A stretch of DNA of 45,247 bases from Nonomuraea antri (lineage in GTDB: Bacteria > Actinomycetota > Actinomycetes > Streptosporangiales > Streptosporangiaceae). The DNA is taken from positions 1 through 45,247 of the forward strand of contig NZ_JABCPZ010000065.1 of assembly GCF_013283785.1 (NCBI RefSeq), given 5' to 3'. Below are positions 8,290 through 16,910 of the stretch, piece after piece (the stretch's first letter is position 1; each line of letters begins with the position of its first letter). The notes beneath the pieces are model-generated. The model had not been told where the DNA came from. It searched no databases and saw only the letters and a program-made list of their open reading frames with translations. Position numbers and translations under genes: made by a program.

Positions 8290-8739
8290 ATGGAAGCACG
8301 CATGAAGAGCGTGGCGAATTCCGACGTGATCACAGCGGTCCAGCATCTCCAGAAGGCGATTCACGCCGGTGGCGTCGACCCGCTCGTGCTCGAGCTGGTC
8401 CATCTGCGGGCCAGCCAGATCAACGGCTGCAGCCCGTGTGTGTTCGCCGGCGTCCAGTCGGCGAAGAAGCATGGAGAGACCGACGAGCGGCTGCACAGCG
8501 TGGTCACCTGGCGCGAGACCCCGTTCTTCACCGAGGAGGAGCGGGCAGCGCTCGCGCTGACCGAGGCCGCCACCCGAATCCAGGACGGCGCGCCGGGCGT
8601 GACCGACGAGATCTGGGACGCCGCTGCCACTCACTTCGACGAGAAGCAGATGTCGGCGATCATCTTGAACATCGCAATCACCAACTTCTTCAACCGGATC
8701 AACCACACGATCCGGGAGCAGGCCGGCAAGGCCTGGTGA
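8290..8739 (+). CDS. Carboxymuconolactone decarboxylase/AhpD-like protein
   Basis: 149 residues with the CMD signature RASQINGCSPCVFAGVQSAK followed by KHGETDERL. The two Cys in C-S-P-C and the nearby His are the redox or proton-relay residues of AhpD-like proteins, which act on peroxides or as alkylhydroperoxidase partners. The second helical part, FTEEERAALALTEAATRI, and the end NIAITNFFNRINHTIREQAG are also typical. AAGGAG lies eight bases before the ATG. It is divergent from a YafY-type regulator, which probably controls it. The real substrate is unknown. Confidence 0.9.
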   Translation: MEARMKSVANSDVITAVQHLQKAIHAGGVDPLVLELVHLRASQINGCSPCVFAGVQSAKKHGETDERLHSVVTWRETPFFTEEERAALALTEAATRIQDGAPGVTDEIWDAAATHFDEKQMSAIILNIAITNFFNRINHTIREQAGKAW

Positions 8740-8910
8740 AGGCGGGCGGCCGTCATCCGTCCAGAGGACGCGGTGGCGACGTGGCGAAGGACGAGATCGG
8801 CCGGCTCAACCGCTGGCCGATCCAGCGCCACTGCCGGCAGGCCCCCGTTCTGGGCTCTCACCTTCGGGTGACCGCCGACAACCATCCCTTTGATGATCAG
8901 CAGGGGCACC

Positions 8911-9516
8911 ATGACGATGAGCAACGAACTACTGGAACTGACCGTTGCCGATGCCCGAGCCTGGCGGGAGTGGCTCAGCAGGCACCACGACAGCTCGGCA
9001 GGGGTGTGGCTGGTCCTCGCCAAGCAGAACACGACCCGGCCCACCAGCCTGACCTATGACCAGGCGCTCGACGAAGCCCTGTGCCACGGCTGGATCGATG
9101 GCCGGCTACGACGGCGGGATGAGATCACCTTCTCCCGGCGCTTCACCCCTCGCGGAAGGCAAAGTCCCTGGTCAGCGCGGAACGTTTCCATCATCACCCG
9201 TCTGATCGGCGAGGGCCGGATGCATCCGGCCGGAATGGCCGAGGTCCAACACGCCAAGGCCGACGGCCGCTGGGACACGGCCTACGCGGGACAAGCCGGC
9301 ATCGAGGTACCAGCCGACCTGGCCGCCGCATTGGCCGCGAAACCCCAGGCACAAGCGATGTTCGACATCCTCACCTCCCAAAACCGCTACGCCGTTCTCT
9401 ATCGGATCACGAACGCCAAACGCGCCGAGACCCGAGCCCGCCGTATCACCCAGTTCGTTGACATGCTCGCCCTCGGCGAGACGATCCACCCACAAAAGCG
9501 CGCCCTCGGCAGTTGA
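8911..9516 (+). CDS. YdeI/OmpD-associated family protein
   Basis: 201 residues. The N-terminal part reads ARAWREWLSRHHDSSAGVWL, LTYDQALDEALCHGWIDGRL and FSRRFTPRGRQSPWSARNVS, the conserved order of the YdeI (bacteriocin-protection) family. The C-terminal helical part includes FVDMLALGETIHPQ. Family members are small cytoplasmic proteins of uncertain biochemical role. The start at ATG 8911 is chosen for AGGGG just before it; an upstream TTG at 8890 is in frame but less likely. It follows the CMD-like gene by about 170 bases, and a strong hairpin downstream (9672-9708) may end the transcript. Confidence 0.88.
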   Translation: MTMSNELLELTVADARAWREWLSRHHDSSAGVWLVLAKQNTTRPTSLTYDQALDEALCHGWIDGRLRRRDEITFSRRFTPRGRQSPWSARNVSIITRLIGEGRMHPAGMAEVQHAKADGRWDTAYAGQAGIEVPADLAAALAAKPQAQAMFDILTSQNRYAVLYRITNAKRAETRARRITQFVDMLALGETIHPQKRALGS

Positions 9517-9671
9517 ACGCCGGACCACTTCTCTCCCCGCCTCGCTCCTCCAAGCCCACGCACATGGCGGCGCGACGTTTGGCCAGAGCCGGAACCTTAC
9601 CCAGCCCCAACAACCCATCATTGGCCTGCTCCACGTCATCGTCGCGCTCACCCAGACCGGCCCGTAAGCAC

Positions 9672-9708
9672 CAAGGGGTGGCCCGCGCCCGGCGCGGGCC
9701 ACCCCTTG
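9672..9708. terminator. Long GC-rich hairpin
   Basis: A perfect 16-bp inverted repeat, 9672-9687 pairing with 9693-9708, with a five-base loop. There is no T tract, as is common for actinomycete terminators. It lies 156 bases after the YdeI-like stop and exactly abuts the edge of the Tn3 transposase fragment. It may be a terminator, or may mark the edge of an old element. Confidence 0.55.
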
Positions 9709-10434
9709 TCCTCGAAGTCGGCGGGCAGGTCTTCGTCGGGTTGCGCCCAGGTGTTGGCGCCCTCCACCCAGATTTCGCGGCGCCGGATGGCCTTGCGCAG
9801 CGCGACCAGCACGCACAGCTCGTACGGGATGCGCTCCACCAGGCCGCTGTCGGGGTCGAGGACCGCGTCGCGCCAATCCTCGGGCACCACGTGCTCCAGC
9901 GGCACCGCCTCGGCGGCGGCGTAGAAGTCGGCGTCGGAGCCGTCGTAGCGCTGCAGCAGGTCCAGGGCGTCCATCACCGGCTTGAAGGTGTCGTTGCTGG
10001 AGCGGAACCGCACCGCTTTGAGTAGCTTGGGCAGGCCGCGCCGGTAGTGGTGGGTGTAGGAGCCGCGCAGCTTGGTCCGCACCCGGGTGCGCAGCTCCTT
10101 TTCGTTCGCCTTGGCCTCGGCGATGATGTCTTCCAGCGTCCGCTCACCGACCACGGGATACAACGCCTTGCGGACGATCTCCTCCGGCAGCTCCAGCGCC
10201 GCCGTCGCGAGCTTCACCAAGATCCCGTTCTTGCCCTGCACCCGCCGGAACTCGGCGTTGAGCTCGCCCTCGACCTTCTTCTCCGCCCGCACGCTGATCT
10301 TGTGCACGGGGTGGATCAGCAGTTCCACCAGCCCGTCGATCAGCTCCGACTGCCGCACCTGGCACAACGCGGCCAGCAGGGTGAGGCGCACCGACGGCGC
10401 CGCCGCCTCAAAATCGGACGGGTACAATCTTTGC
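9709..10434 (-). pseudogene. Tn3-family transposase, internal fragment
   Basis: About 240 residues match the region of TnpA before the catalytic domain: LTLLAALCQVRQSELIDGLV, IHPVHKISVRAEKKVEGELN, LRGSYTHHYRRGLPKLLKAV, and EIWVEGANTWAQPDEDLPAD followed by FEDKG. The N-terminal part, the DDE catalytic core and the C-terminus are absent. The open frame extends from 10541 to 9648 but its ends are unrelated sequence. A C-terminal fragment of the same family lies on the other strand at 3880-4894 and does not overlap this part of the protein. The two could be halves of one ancient element. Confidence 0.8.
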
Positions 10435-10605
10435 GAGCTGTTAGGGTGGGCCGGCTGGACGGAGTGAGCCGGGACACCGGGGCACGCCGAACCCCGGCTA
10501 CCCGCCGCAGTGCACGCGCCGGGCAGGATGCTGGAATGCACGTCGAAGAGGAGGCGTGAAGGAACGGGCCCGGCCGATGGCGTCCGAACCTTACTCTTCC
10601 GGCCG

Positions 10606-10740
10606 CCAGGTCGGCCCCAAGCAGCAGACCCTCGACTGGGACGCCGAAGGCCACTTCACCCAGGTCACCGAGGCCGTGGCCACCACCGCATTCGTCTACG
10701 ACGCCGACGGCGAATGGCTGATCCGCCGCGAGAAGACCAC
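10606..10740 (+). pseudogene. Rhs/YD-repeat protein fragment
   Basis: One forward frame shows about 45 residues with the YD-repeat rhythm: QQTLDWDAEGHFTQVTEAVA, then TTAFVYDADGEWLIRREKTT. This is the repeat that builds the shell of Rhs polymorphic toxins. Nothing of the core or toxin tip remains in this frame, and it runs straight into a piece of IS3 OrfA. Confidence 0.6.
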
Positions 10741-10749
10741 CGATGGGCG

Positions 10750-10832
10750 GTGGAGGACTACTCGGAGGAGTTCAAAGCCGACACCCGTGGCCTTGTACGA
10801 ATCCACCCCTGGCGCGACCCACAACCGATTCA
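10750..10832 (+). pseudogene. IS3-family OrfA, 5' fragment
   Basis: Two adjacent frames together give DYSEEFKADT and VALYESTPGAT, which is the N-terminal start of IS3-type OrfA transposases (YSEEFK...VALYESTPGAT). A frameshift lies between them and nothing of the HTH or OrfB follows. Confidence 0.55.
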
Positions 10833-11429
10833 GGTACTCCACGCGTCTCGAGGTATCTCATATAGAGTCCGTGTCGCGGTGAACCACTCCCGGTCAAGGA
10901 ATCGCCCCGTGATCCGCCCAACCATACAGAGAATTAGGTGAAGTTCCTGCTGGCTGCGCATGCCATGCTCCAACTCAAGCCCTTCCGCATACATGGCATA
11001 TTCCGGCACAGTCACCGGTGCGCCGTCGGCATAGGGAGGATTGATCTCATCGACAAGCGCTCCGTCCTGATACAGGTATAGATCGTCGAGTTCGAACAGC
11101 CCACCGTTGTAATACACGGTGAGGAGTCGTCGCCCGCCCGCGCTGAGCGCCTTCGCCTCCGCACCCGTATGAAAGCTGCTGAGCCAAAGGATGTGGGTCC
11201 AACCGGGCGTATGGGATCCGATCCAGATGACCTCGTCTTCCAGGGATGCCTCGTATCTGGCCATAGCCTCGGCGAAGCCACACTCCACACGCGTGCCCGG
11301 ATCTACCCGCAACCGGCGCGCCAACTCCTCAGGGTCGTCGCCCTCGACCCATATCCCGGCGAGCCCACTACTCAGCCCGAACTCCCGCAAGAGGTCCCAT
11401 TGATTCTCCGAAGGCATCAACCTGGCCAT
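10830..11429 (-). CDS. DUF6461-like protein, possible immunity protein
   Basis: 199 residues, ATG start at 11429. The sequence is acidic and Trp-rich (GIWVEGDDPEELARRLRVDP, GTRVECGFAEAMARYEASLE, IGSHTPGWTHILWLSSF) and resembles the DUF6461 group of actinomycete proteins, which are common beside Rhs-type toxins and proposed immunity factors. The family name is from pattern recognition and is not certain. It lies between an Rhs fragment and a NucA/NucB nuclease tail, and its base composition is less GC-rich than the flanks, both of which fit an imported toxin-immunity island. The last residues run into IS3-derived sequence and may not be original. Confidence 0.6.
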   Translation of the reverse strand: MARLMPSENQWDLLREFGLSSGLAGIWVEGDDPEELARRLRVDPGTRVECGFAEAMARYEASLEDEVIWIGSHTPGWTHILWLSSFHTGAEAKALSAGGRRLLTVYYNGGLFELDDLYLYQDGALVDEINPPYADGAPVTVPEYAMYAEGLELEHGMRSQQELHLILCMVGRITGRFLDREWFTATRTLYEIPRDAWST

Positions 11430-11549
11430 GCCGCCATCGCATTCTCCGTCGTCAGGACGGCTGGAGTGAAGAGGAACGTTTGGTTGCCGAGTTGTTCACC
11501 CGGCAACCACACGTCAATATACCGCGCGCCGCAGCGCGCTATGCGCCGG

Positions 11550-11840
11550 CTACGGCTCGATCAGCATCCAATATGGGCTGTCTTCCGCATTGTCGCCGAC
11601 TTCGTCGACAGTCAGCCGATACTGAGAGTAGAAGGTCTTGAGATAGTTGCCGTGACGGCGATTCTGATGTAGATCAACGCCGCGCACGGAATAGTTCAAC
11701 TTGTCCTTCGCTGCTCCCTGCTTGGTGGACGCGTACGGATACTCGTCACAGTCATAGACTCCTGAATAATTCTCCTTGAACTTCTCCTCATATTCGTAGT
11801 ATTTGCAGTAATTCGTTGACTTCGACTCCCGCCAGAACTT
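11550..11840 (-). pseudogene. NucA/NucB-type deoxyribonuclease, C-terminal fragment
   Basis: A frame with no proper start, opening after a TAG at 11841-11843 and closing at TAG 11550-11552. It encodes about 96 residues: STNYCKYYEYEEKFKENYSG, VYDCDEYPYASTKQGAAKDK, VDLHQNRRHGNYLKTFYSQY and YWMLIEP. The C-D-E-Y-P-[FY]-A-S-T motif and the following H-Q-N are diagnostic of NucA/NucB nucleases, which occur as secreted enzymes and as toxin tips of polymorphic toxins. Its 5' part was lost where ISL3 sequence begins. The segment is clearly AT-richer than the window average. Confidence 0.7.
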
Positions 11841-12449
11841 CTAACCCGGCACGGCCGTGCATCTGGCGCATGATCCTCTTCGTGCGGGTGTTGACGCCTT
11901 CGGTCCGGCCGTTGTGATGCGAGAGGGTGAGGGCTGCGTTCACGGCGTCGCGGTCGAGTTCGAGGCCGTTGACGAAGCCGTGCAGATGAGGCAGATGCGC
12001 GGCGCGGAGGGTGGTGATCCAGGCGGTGAGCTTGTCGTCATTGCCGTCGGTCGGGGTGAGAGTGCGGCGAAGTCGCGGACCGGGCGGGCGAGCGCGGTCA
12101 GCTCGGGACAGGCGGCGGTGAGTTCCTGCAGCAGCTGGGCGTCGCTGTCCCGCAGCCGGTCGGGTCGGGTGAGCAGGAGGCGGGCCAGGCGGCGCGGAGT
12201 GATGACGGGCCGCTCTCCTTCGGCTCGGCCTTGGGTGATGTAGCGGTTGAGCAGGTTGGGGCTGCCGGTGTAGCCGAGCTGTTTGATCTCGCGGAACAAC
12301 TGCCGGACCGGAACGGCGGGGTCGGTGGCGCGCCGTTCACGCAGGTGATCGCGGTAAGGATCGACGAGCGTGGGCCGGTAGCGCGGAGCGCGGCGTAAGG
12401 CCGCGGGTTCGCGGGTGCGGGCGTAGCGCTTGACGGTATTGAGGGACAT
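11834..12449 (-). pseudogene. ISL3-family transposase, 3' part
   Basis: Begins with SLNTVKRYARTREPAALRRA and PRYRPTLVDPYRDHL, then VRQLFREIKQLGYTGSPNLL, and after a frameshift near 12050 continues as LPHLHGFVNGLELDRDAVNA, ALTLSHHNGRTEGVNTRTKR and IMRQMHGRAG. This is the HTH-to-C-terminus path of ISL3 transposases. The zinc-binding N-terminus and first catalytic part are missing; the HTH is fused in frame to a WD40 repeat at about 12450. The C-terminal end is replaced by the nuclease fragment. Confidence 0.75.
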
Positions 12450-13735
12450 GCGTCCGTCGGGGCTGAAGGCGACGGTGTGCACCAGCGCCTGGTGTCCGAC
12501 CAGGGGTGTTGTGCGGGGCTTTGCCCGGGCTGGGTCGAGCAGGTCCCACAGCCGGATGGTCTGGTCTGGTCGTCGCCGGCGGTGGCCAGCAGGCGGCCGG
12601 CGGGGCTGAACACCGCGGAGGTCACCCAGCAGGTGTGCCCGGCAAGGGGAGACCCGAGCGGCTTGGGTTGCGCCGGGTCGCGCACGTCCCATAGGCGCGC
12701 GGTCTGGTCATGGCTGGCGGTGGCCAGCAACCGCCCATTTGGACTGTAGGAGGTCAGGTAGACCGCACCGGTGTGCCCGGTGAGCGGGGTGTGCAGGGGT
12801 GCATGCTGGGTGGAGATCAACCTGGTGGACACGCTGCTGTCAGAGGGTCTCATCCGGCGGGCCACCAGGTTCAGCTGCGCCCACAAAGACTGGTCACTCG
12901 CGCGCATCCGGTCGGCCTCGGCCAGCACCTGCCGGAAGATCGCCTCGTCGCGCTGGTGAACGGCCACCGCCGCGGCACCGGCGGCGACGATCGCCAGGAC
13001 GATCACCATGGTGACCGCGGCGCCCCGCGCCCACCGAGTACGCCGCCGAAGCCGGGTTGCGACGGCGAGGAACTCCTGTGCCACCTGCGTCAGCCCGGTG
13101 AGCTGGCGGGCGGCCTCCAAACGGGTACCGCGATACAGCAGCCCGGGGTCACGGCCGTGCCGATCCCAGACTGCGGCATCCTCATCCAGCCGCTGCCGGG
13201 CCACATTCCCGGCGCGGTCTTGATCAATCCACCTGTTGAGTCGCGGCCAGGCCCACAGCAGTGCCTCGTGGGCGATCTCCACCCCGTCGACGTCCACCGT
13301 CACCAGGCGCTGGCTGGCCAGCACCTCCAGCGCCCGCGCGGTGGCGGTGCCGTCCGCCACCGATGCGATCAGCTTGGTGTGCCTCGCCCGTCTGCGGGTG
13401 TCGTGTCCATCCTCGCCGATGCGGACCAGACGCAGCAGCAACCGGTGTGCCACGTCCTGCTCGTCGGGCCGCAACTGCGCCCACGCCCGCTCCGCGCTCC
13501 TGGCCGACCTGCCCGTCGCTGTCGCATTCGCCCAGGTCCTGCAGCATGAGCTCTACCAATCCGGGTTCTGGACGCAGGCCGACCGCTTTGGCTGGTCCGA
13601 GGATCGCTTCGCGCAGCTCGGCGGCCGTCATCGGCTCCAGGACCTGTTGGCGATCGCGCAGGGCAGCGGCCAGCTCGCGATAGCGCAGGCAGTGACCGTA
13701 GAAGTCGGCGAGAAGGTCAGGGTGTGCGACGGCTT
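12450..13735 (-). pseudogene. nSTAND ATPase with WD40 repeats, multiply broken
   Basis: Reading down the minus strand: DFYGHCLRYRELAAALRDRQ and MTAAELREAILGPAKAVGLR from the end of an nSTAND NTPase module; then, after a gap and frame change near 13530, the helical part with a transmembrane segment (AVTMVIVLAIVAAGAAAVAV); then WD40 repeats (GHTGAVYLTSYSPNGRLLAT, SHDQTARLWDVRD). A direct TCTGG TCTGG duplication at 12560-12569 shifts the frame inside a WD40 blade, and the gene ends by fusion to ISL3. The N-terminal NTPase core is missing. Such proteins act as signal or conflict scaffolds; this one is dead. Confidence 0.75.
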
Positions 13736-13991
13736 GCCGTAGCCATTGAACTGGCGGCCCGTCCTGCCGCTGCTTCTCAGGCTGAGCACCGGGCCCGCGC
13801 CAGGGCGAGGGGAGCCAGGTCGTGCACGCGCGGGTGTCTGGGAATGAGCTGCGGTATTCCCGGACACCCCGCTGTTCCTGACGGGTCTCTGGTCTGGGGA
13901 GACGGGCCGACGACTCGTCCGGCACCCAGCCGAACCCAGGGGTGTCCGATCTCGATTTACCGTACGCCTCCAAGTTGGAGCGGCCCTGTTG

Positions 13992-14936
13992 TCAGCTGTT
14001 CAGGTTGAACAGCCGCGCGGCGTTGTCATCGAGGATGAGGCGGGTCTGCTCGGAGGGAAGATCGGCCTCCGCGATGTAGCGGACCGCGCGCGTGTACAGG
14101 TCGTCGCGGAAGTAGGGGAAGTCGCTGCCAAGCATGATCTTGTCGGCGCCGAAACTGGCGACGGCGCAGCGCAGGGCGGGGGCGTGGAAGTTGGCGGTGT
14201 CGAACCACATGCGGCGCAGCAAGATGCTGGGCCGGTCCGGGAACGCCTCGTTCCACTGGTCGTAGTTGTCGTCGATGCGCTGCATCAGGAAGGGCAACGG
14301 CCCGCCGAGGTGCGCGACGATGAAGCGGATGTGGGGATGGCGGGCGGCGACTCCGGCGCGCAGGAGATGCAGAACACCGACGGCGTCCTCGAACGGGGCC
14401 CCGACGATCCAGGTGAGACCGTGCTCGGAGATCAGCGGTGAATCGAGGCCCGTGCCGGCTGCATGGACGAACACCGCCGCGTTCCGGCGGTCCAACGCGG
14501 CCCAGAAGGGTTCGAAGGTGGGGTCGCCGAGGGTGCGGTTCAGCACGACTGTGGAGATGCCGACGCCGAGGAAGCCGAGTTCGTCCATGGCGCGGGCGAT
14601 CTCGGCCGCGGCCGCCTCTGCGTGCGGCAGCGGGGCGGCGGCCAGGGCGGCGAACCGCCCGGGATGGGCTCGGACGATCTCGCGGTACAGGTCGTTGACC
14701 ATCCGGGCTGCGCTGATGGCGTGCTCGGGATCGTCGAAGTAGGGCAGCTGGGGAGTGGCGGACAGGAGCTGCATGTCCACCTCCGCCTGGTCCATCATGC
14801 GCAGCCGGGCGTCGATGTCGTCGCCGGTCGAACCGGCGCATGGCATCCGCGCGACGTCAGTGGCGTCGGATCCGTAGCGTCGCAGCGTGTCCAGGTAGTC
14901 GGCCGGGTAGCAGTGGGCGTGCACGTCAATGCGCAT
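13992..14936 (-). CDS. Amidohydrolase-2 family metal-dependent hydrolase (ACMSD-like)
   Basis: 314 residues from ATG 14936, preceded by GAAGGAA. The metal-binding H-x-H is at the very N-terminus (MRIDVHAHCYP), followed by the central His in AAVFVHAAGTG, the His in FIVAHLGGPLPF and the final Asp in IMLGSDFPYF. This is the order seen in amidohydrolase-2 proteins such as ACMSD and related decarboxylases. The substrate is likely an aromatic or 2-keto acid type compound but cannot be stated. It is one of few intact genes in a region full of broken ones, without a clear operon partner. Confidence 0.9.
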   Translation of the reverse strand: MRIDVHAHCYPADYLDTLRRYGSDATDVARMPCAGSTGDDIDARLRMMDQAEVDMQLLSATPQLPYFDDPEHAISAARMVNDLYREIVRAHPGRFAALAAAPLPHAEAAAAEIARAMDELGFLGVGISTVVLNRTLGDPTFEPFWAALDRRNAAVFVHAAGTGLDSPLISEHGLTWIVGAPFEDAVGVLHLLRAGVAARHPHIRFIVAHLGGPLPFLMQRIDDNYDQWNEAFPDRPSILLRRMWFDTANFHAPALRCAVASFGADKIMLGSDFPYFRDDLYTRAVRYIAEADLPSEQTRLILDDNAARLFNLNS

Positions 14937-15190
14937 GGCGCTTCCTTCGAGATCCTTGCGGTCGGAACGTGCCAAGGGCCGACATCACGAACCCACGCAA
15001 CCGGCCATGACAAGATGTGGCCCGCCTCGCGGGCCTCGCATCCCGGCACCGTTCCCGGGCGCCAAGCCCCGAAACCCCTGCCGCACATCACCCGGCACGC
15101 GGCGCTGTTTCAGCGACCGGCGCAAGCATCGCGTGTTACGATCCGGACCGCCAGATGGCCGGATGGTGAACCGTCCCGCAGGAGGTCTGA

Positions 15191-15787
15191 TGGAGGCCGA
15201 GGACATCCGGGGCGGATCGACGAGGGCCTGGCATCGTGGCCGGACTTCGGCAGGCAACTGCGATTATGGCGTCGGCAGGCGGGATTCGCCCAGCTTCAGG
15301 TCGGCCAGCGCGTGGGATACGACCACGGCGCGATCAGCAAGGTAGAAGTCGGGGCCAGGCAGCCCTCCTTCCAACTGGTCCGTCAGCTCGACGGACTTCT
15401 GGCGGCCGACGGGGTGTCACCTGGCCGTCCCCGGCACAGCACCTCCCCGTTCATGGACGTTCCCCGCTGGCCGTCGTGGTTGCCGGACCAAGGCCGGCAG
15501 TGCACGCCGCACGGCGGGCAGCGGTGCGCTGTCCCGTCCGTGAGCGACTCCCAGGTGATCTACGGCGGTTCTGCCACCCGTCCGGTTCCGAAGCGGACCG
15601 TGACGCGATCCATGTGCTCGCCGCCCTGCTCAAAGTGCTGTTGCGGGCCAGCGAGAAGCACGGCGCCGCCCCGGTCGTCACGCTGGTGGAGAACACACTG
15701 CACGCGATGGCGCGGACGCCGATGCCACTGGCCGGACGCTCACTTAGAACAGGCCGGGAGCTCACGACAACCATCGCCACCTGCTGA
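15191..15787 (+). pseudogene. XRE-family regulator, frameshifted
   Basis: AGGAGG precedes ATG 15191 well, but the frame changes after a few codons. The next frame gives SWPDFGRQLRLWRRQAGFAQ, LQVGQRVGYDHGAISKVEVG and ARQPSFQLVRQLDGLLAADG, an XRE helix-turn-helix. Past about 15540 another frame carries the rest: HVLAALLKVLLRASEKHGAA and VTLVENTLHAMARTPMPLAG. At least two frameshifts make this a pseudogene. It resembles actinomycete HTH proteins with a long helical C-terminus. Confidence 0.6.
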
Positions 15788-15825
15788 CCTGGCCACTCCG
15801 ATCCCGGCCCACGTCCCACGTGGGC

Positions 15826-16419
15826 TGGGCGAACGAGACGTTGGCGTACGTTTCCGTTCGTCCACTCCGAGGGCCGGGTCGAGGCGGGCGAGCTGACGCG
15901 TCCGGAAGCGGCCCAGATGGGCGTGCTGCTGCTGATCGCCGGGCACGAGACCACCGCGAACATGATCGCGCTCGGCACCCTCGCGCTGCTCCGGAATCCC
16001 GGCCAGCTCGCCCTGCTGCGCGACAGCGACGACCCCGGGGTGATCGCGGGGGGCGGTGGAGGAGCTGCTGCGTTACCTCAACATCACCCACAGTGGACGC
16101 CGCCGCGTCGCGCTGGAGGATATCGAGATCGCCGGTCAGGTCATCCGCGCGGGCGAGGGCATGATCATGGCCAACGACATCGGCAACCACCACGACCCCG
16201 GGGTCTTCGCCCACCCGGACGAGCTGGACCTGTGGCGCGACGCCCGCCGCCACGTGGCCTTCGGCTTCCGCGTCCACCAGTGCCTGGGCCAGCCGCCCGG
16301 CCCGGCTGGAGCTGCAGGTCGTCTACGGCACGCTGACTCTGGCGGGCGAGCTGGAGCAGGCTCCGTTCAAGCACGACGGCCAGGTGTACGGGGTCTACGA
16401 GCTGCCCATCACCTGGTGA
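15826..16419 (+). pseudogene. Cytochrome P450, 5' part lost and frameshifted
   Basis: Three frames together give the C-terminal half of a P450: the I-helix MGVLLLIAGHETTANMIALG, then EELLRYLNITHSGRRRVALE, the meander WRDARRHVAFGF, the heme loop FGFRVHQCLGQ with the Cys ligand, and the end ARLELQVVYGTLTLAGELEQ to YGVYELPITW and TGA 16417-16419. Frameshifts lie near 16045 and near 16305. The first 220 or so residues are absent. The sequence style is close to CYP105-type actinomycete enzymes. Not functional. Confidence 0.8.
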
Positions 16420-16424
16420 GGCGC

Positions 16425-16736
16425 TCAGTGGTGGTGGATGGTGGGGGCCAGGACGTACTGGTAGAGCTCGTACCCCGCGAAGGCGATCACCGGCACGCCC
16501 AGCGCGATGAGCACCCGGCGTTGTAGTGGCGGGCGCACGACCGGCAGGTCGAGGTCCTTGATGGGCCTGGCCGGCACCTTGGCCAGCGGCTTGGGCTCGG
16601 GCGCCGCCGTCAGCTCGGGATGGCGCTCCAGATAGCCCATGGGGAAAGAGGTCTGATGGAAGGCTCCGCGGGCCGGGCAGCTCATTCCCGACCAGGGAGG
16701 TTGCACGGGTACGCCGGAGCTGAGCCAGACCTCCAT
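16425..16736 (-). CDS. Small protein with one C-terminal membrane segment
   Basis: 103 residues from ATG 16736, convergent with the P450 remnant. Residues about 30-65 are Pro/Lys-rich (YLERHPELTAAPEPKPLAKV) and residues about 76-97 form a membrane segment (VLIALGVPVIAFAGYELYQY) followed by VLAPTIHHH. The same frame stays open upstream to a TAG near 16795 and encodes plausible sequence (EEDYLVRHLVDDHGNE), so the present ATG may be internal and the gene may have lost its 5' end. The family is not recognised. A poly-His end is noticeable but may be chance. Confidence 0.4.
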   Translation of the reverse strand: MEVWLSSGVPVQPPWSGMSCPARGAFHQTSFPMGYLERHPELTAAPEPKPLAKVPARPIKDLDLPVVRPPLQRRVLIALGVPVIAFAGYELYQYVLAPTIHHH

Positions 16737-16813
16737 CTCGTTGCCGTGGTCGTCGACGAGGTGACGGACGAGGTAGTCCTCCTCCCATACCTACAGACAG
16801 CGCAGACACTCGA

Positions 16814-16910
16814 GGGGCCAGGACTCGCGGGATTCGAACCCGTCGCGCACAGGGATCACCTGCTCATGGACGGAGGAAAGCGCGTTCGCTTTGAGTATCC
16901 GCCTGGCCCC
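16814..16910 (-). other. Structured element with a tRNA-like T-arm
   Basis: GGGGCCAGG at 16814-16822 is complementary to CCTGGCCCC at 16902-16910, giving a nine-bp closing stem for a 97-base unit. Inside, the minus strand carries GGGTTCGAATCCC (about 16828-16841), the classic T-arm and loop of a tRNA, and an AAAGCG/CGCTTT hairpin. No seven-base anticodon loop or normal D-arm can be drawn and no CCA follows, so I do not call a tRNA gene. A decayed tRNA or attachment-site remnant is the simplest reading. Confidence 0.35.

Noticed and set aside
13740..13973. Extension of the nSTAND gene to an ATG at 13973
   Set aside because: Sequence before DFYGHCLRY has no NTPase features and is Arg/Pro-rich; the true 5' part is lost.
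14463..15896. A 477-codon plus-strand frame through the amidohydrolase region
   Set aside because: Its first 150 codons are antisense of the amidohydrolase; only the XRE part (after 15191) is real and it is frameshifted.
16814..16910. Calling a real tRNA on the strength of the T-arm
   Set aside because: No anticodon loop, D-arm or CCA end can be built; kept only as a structured element.
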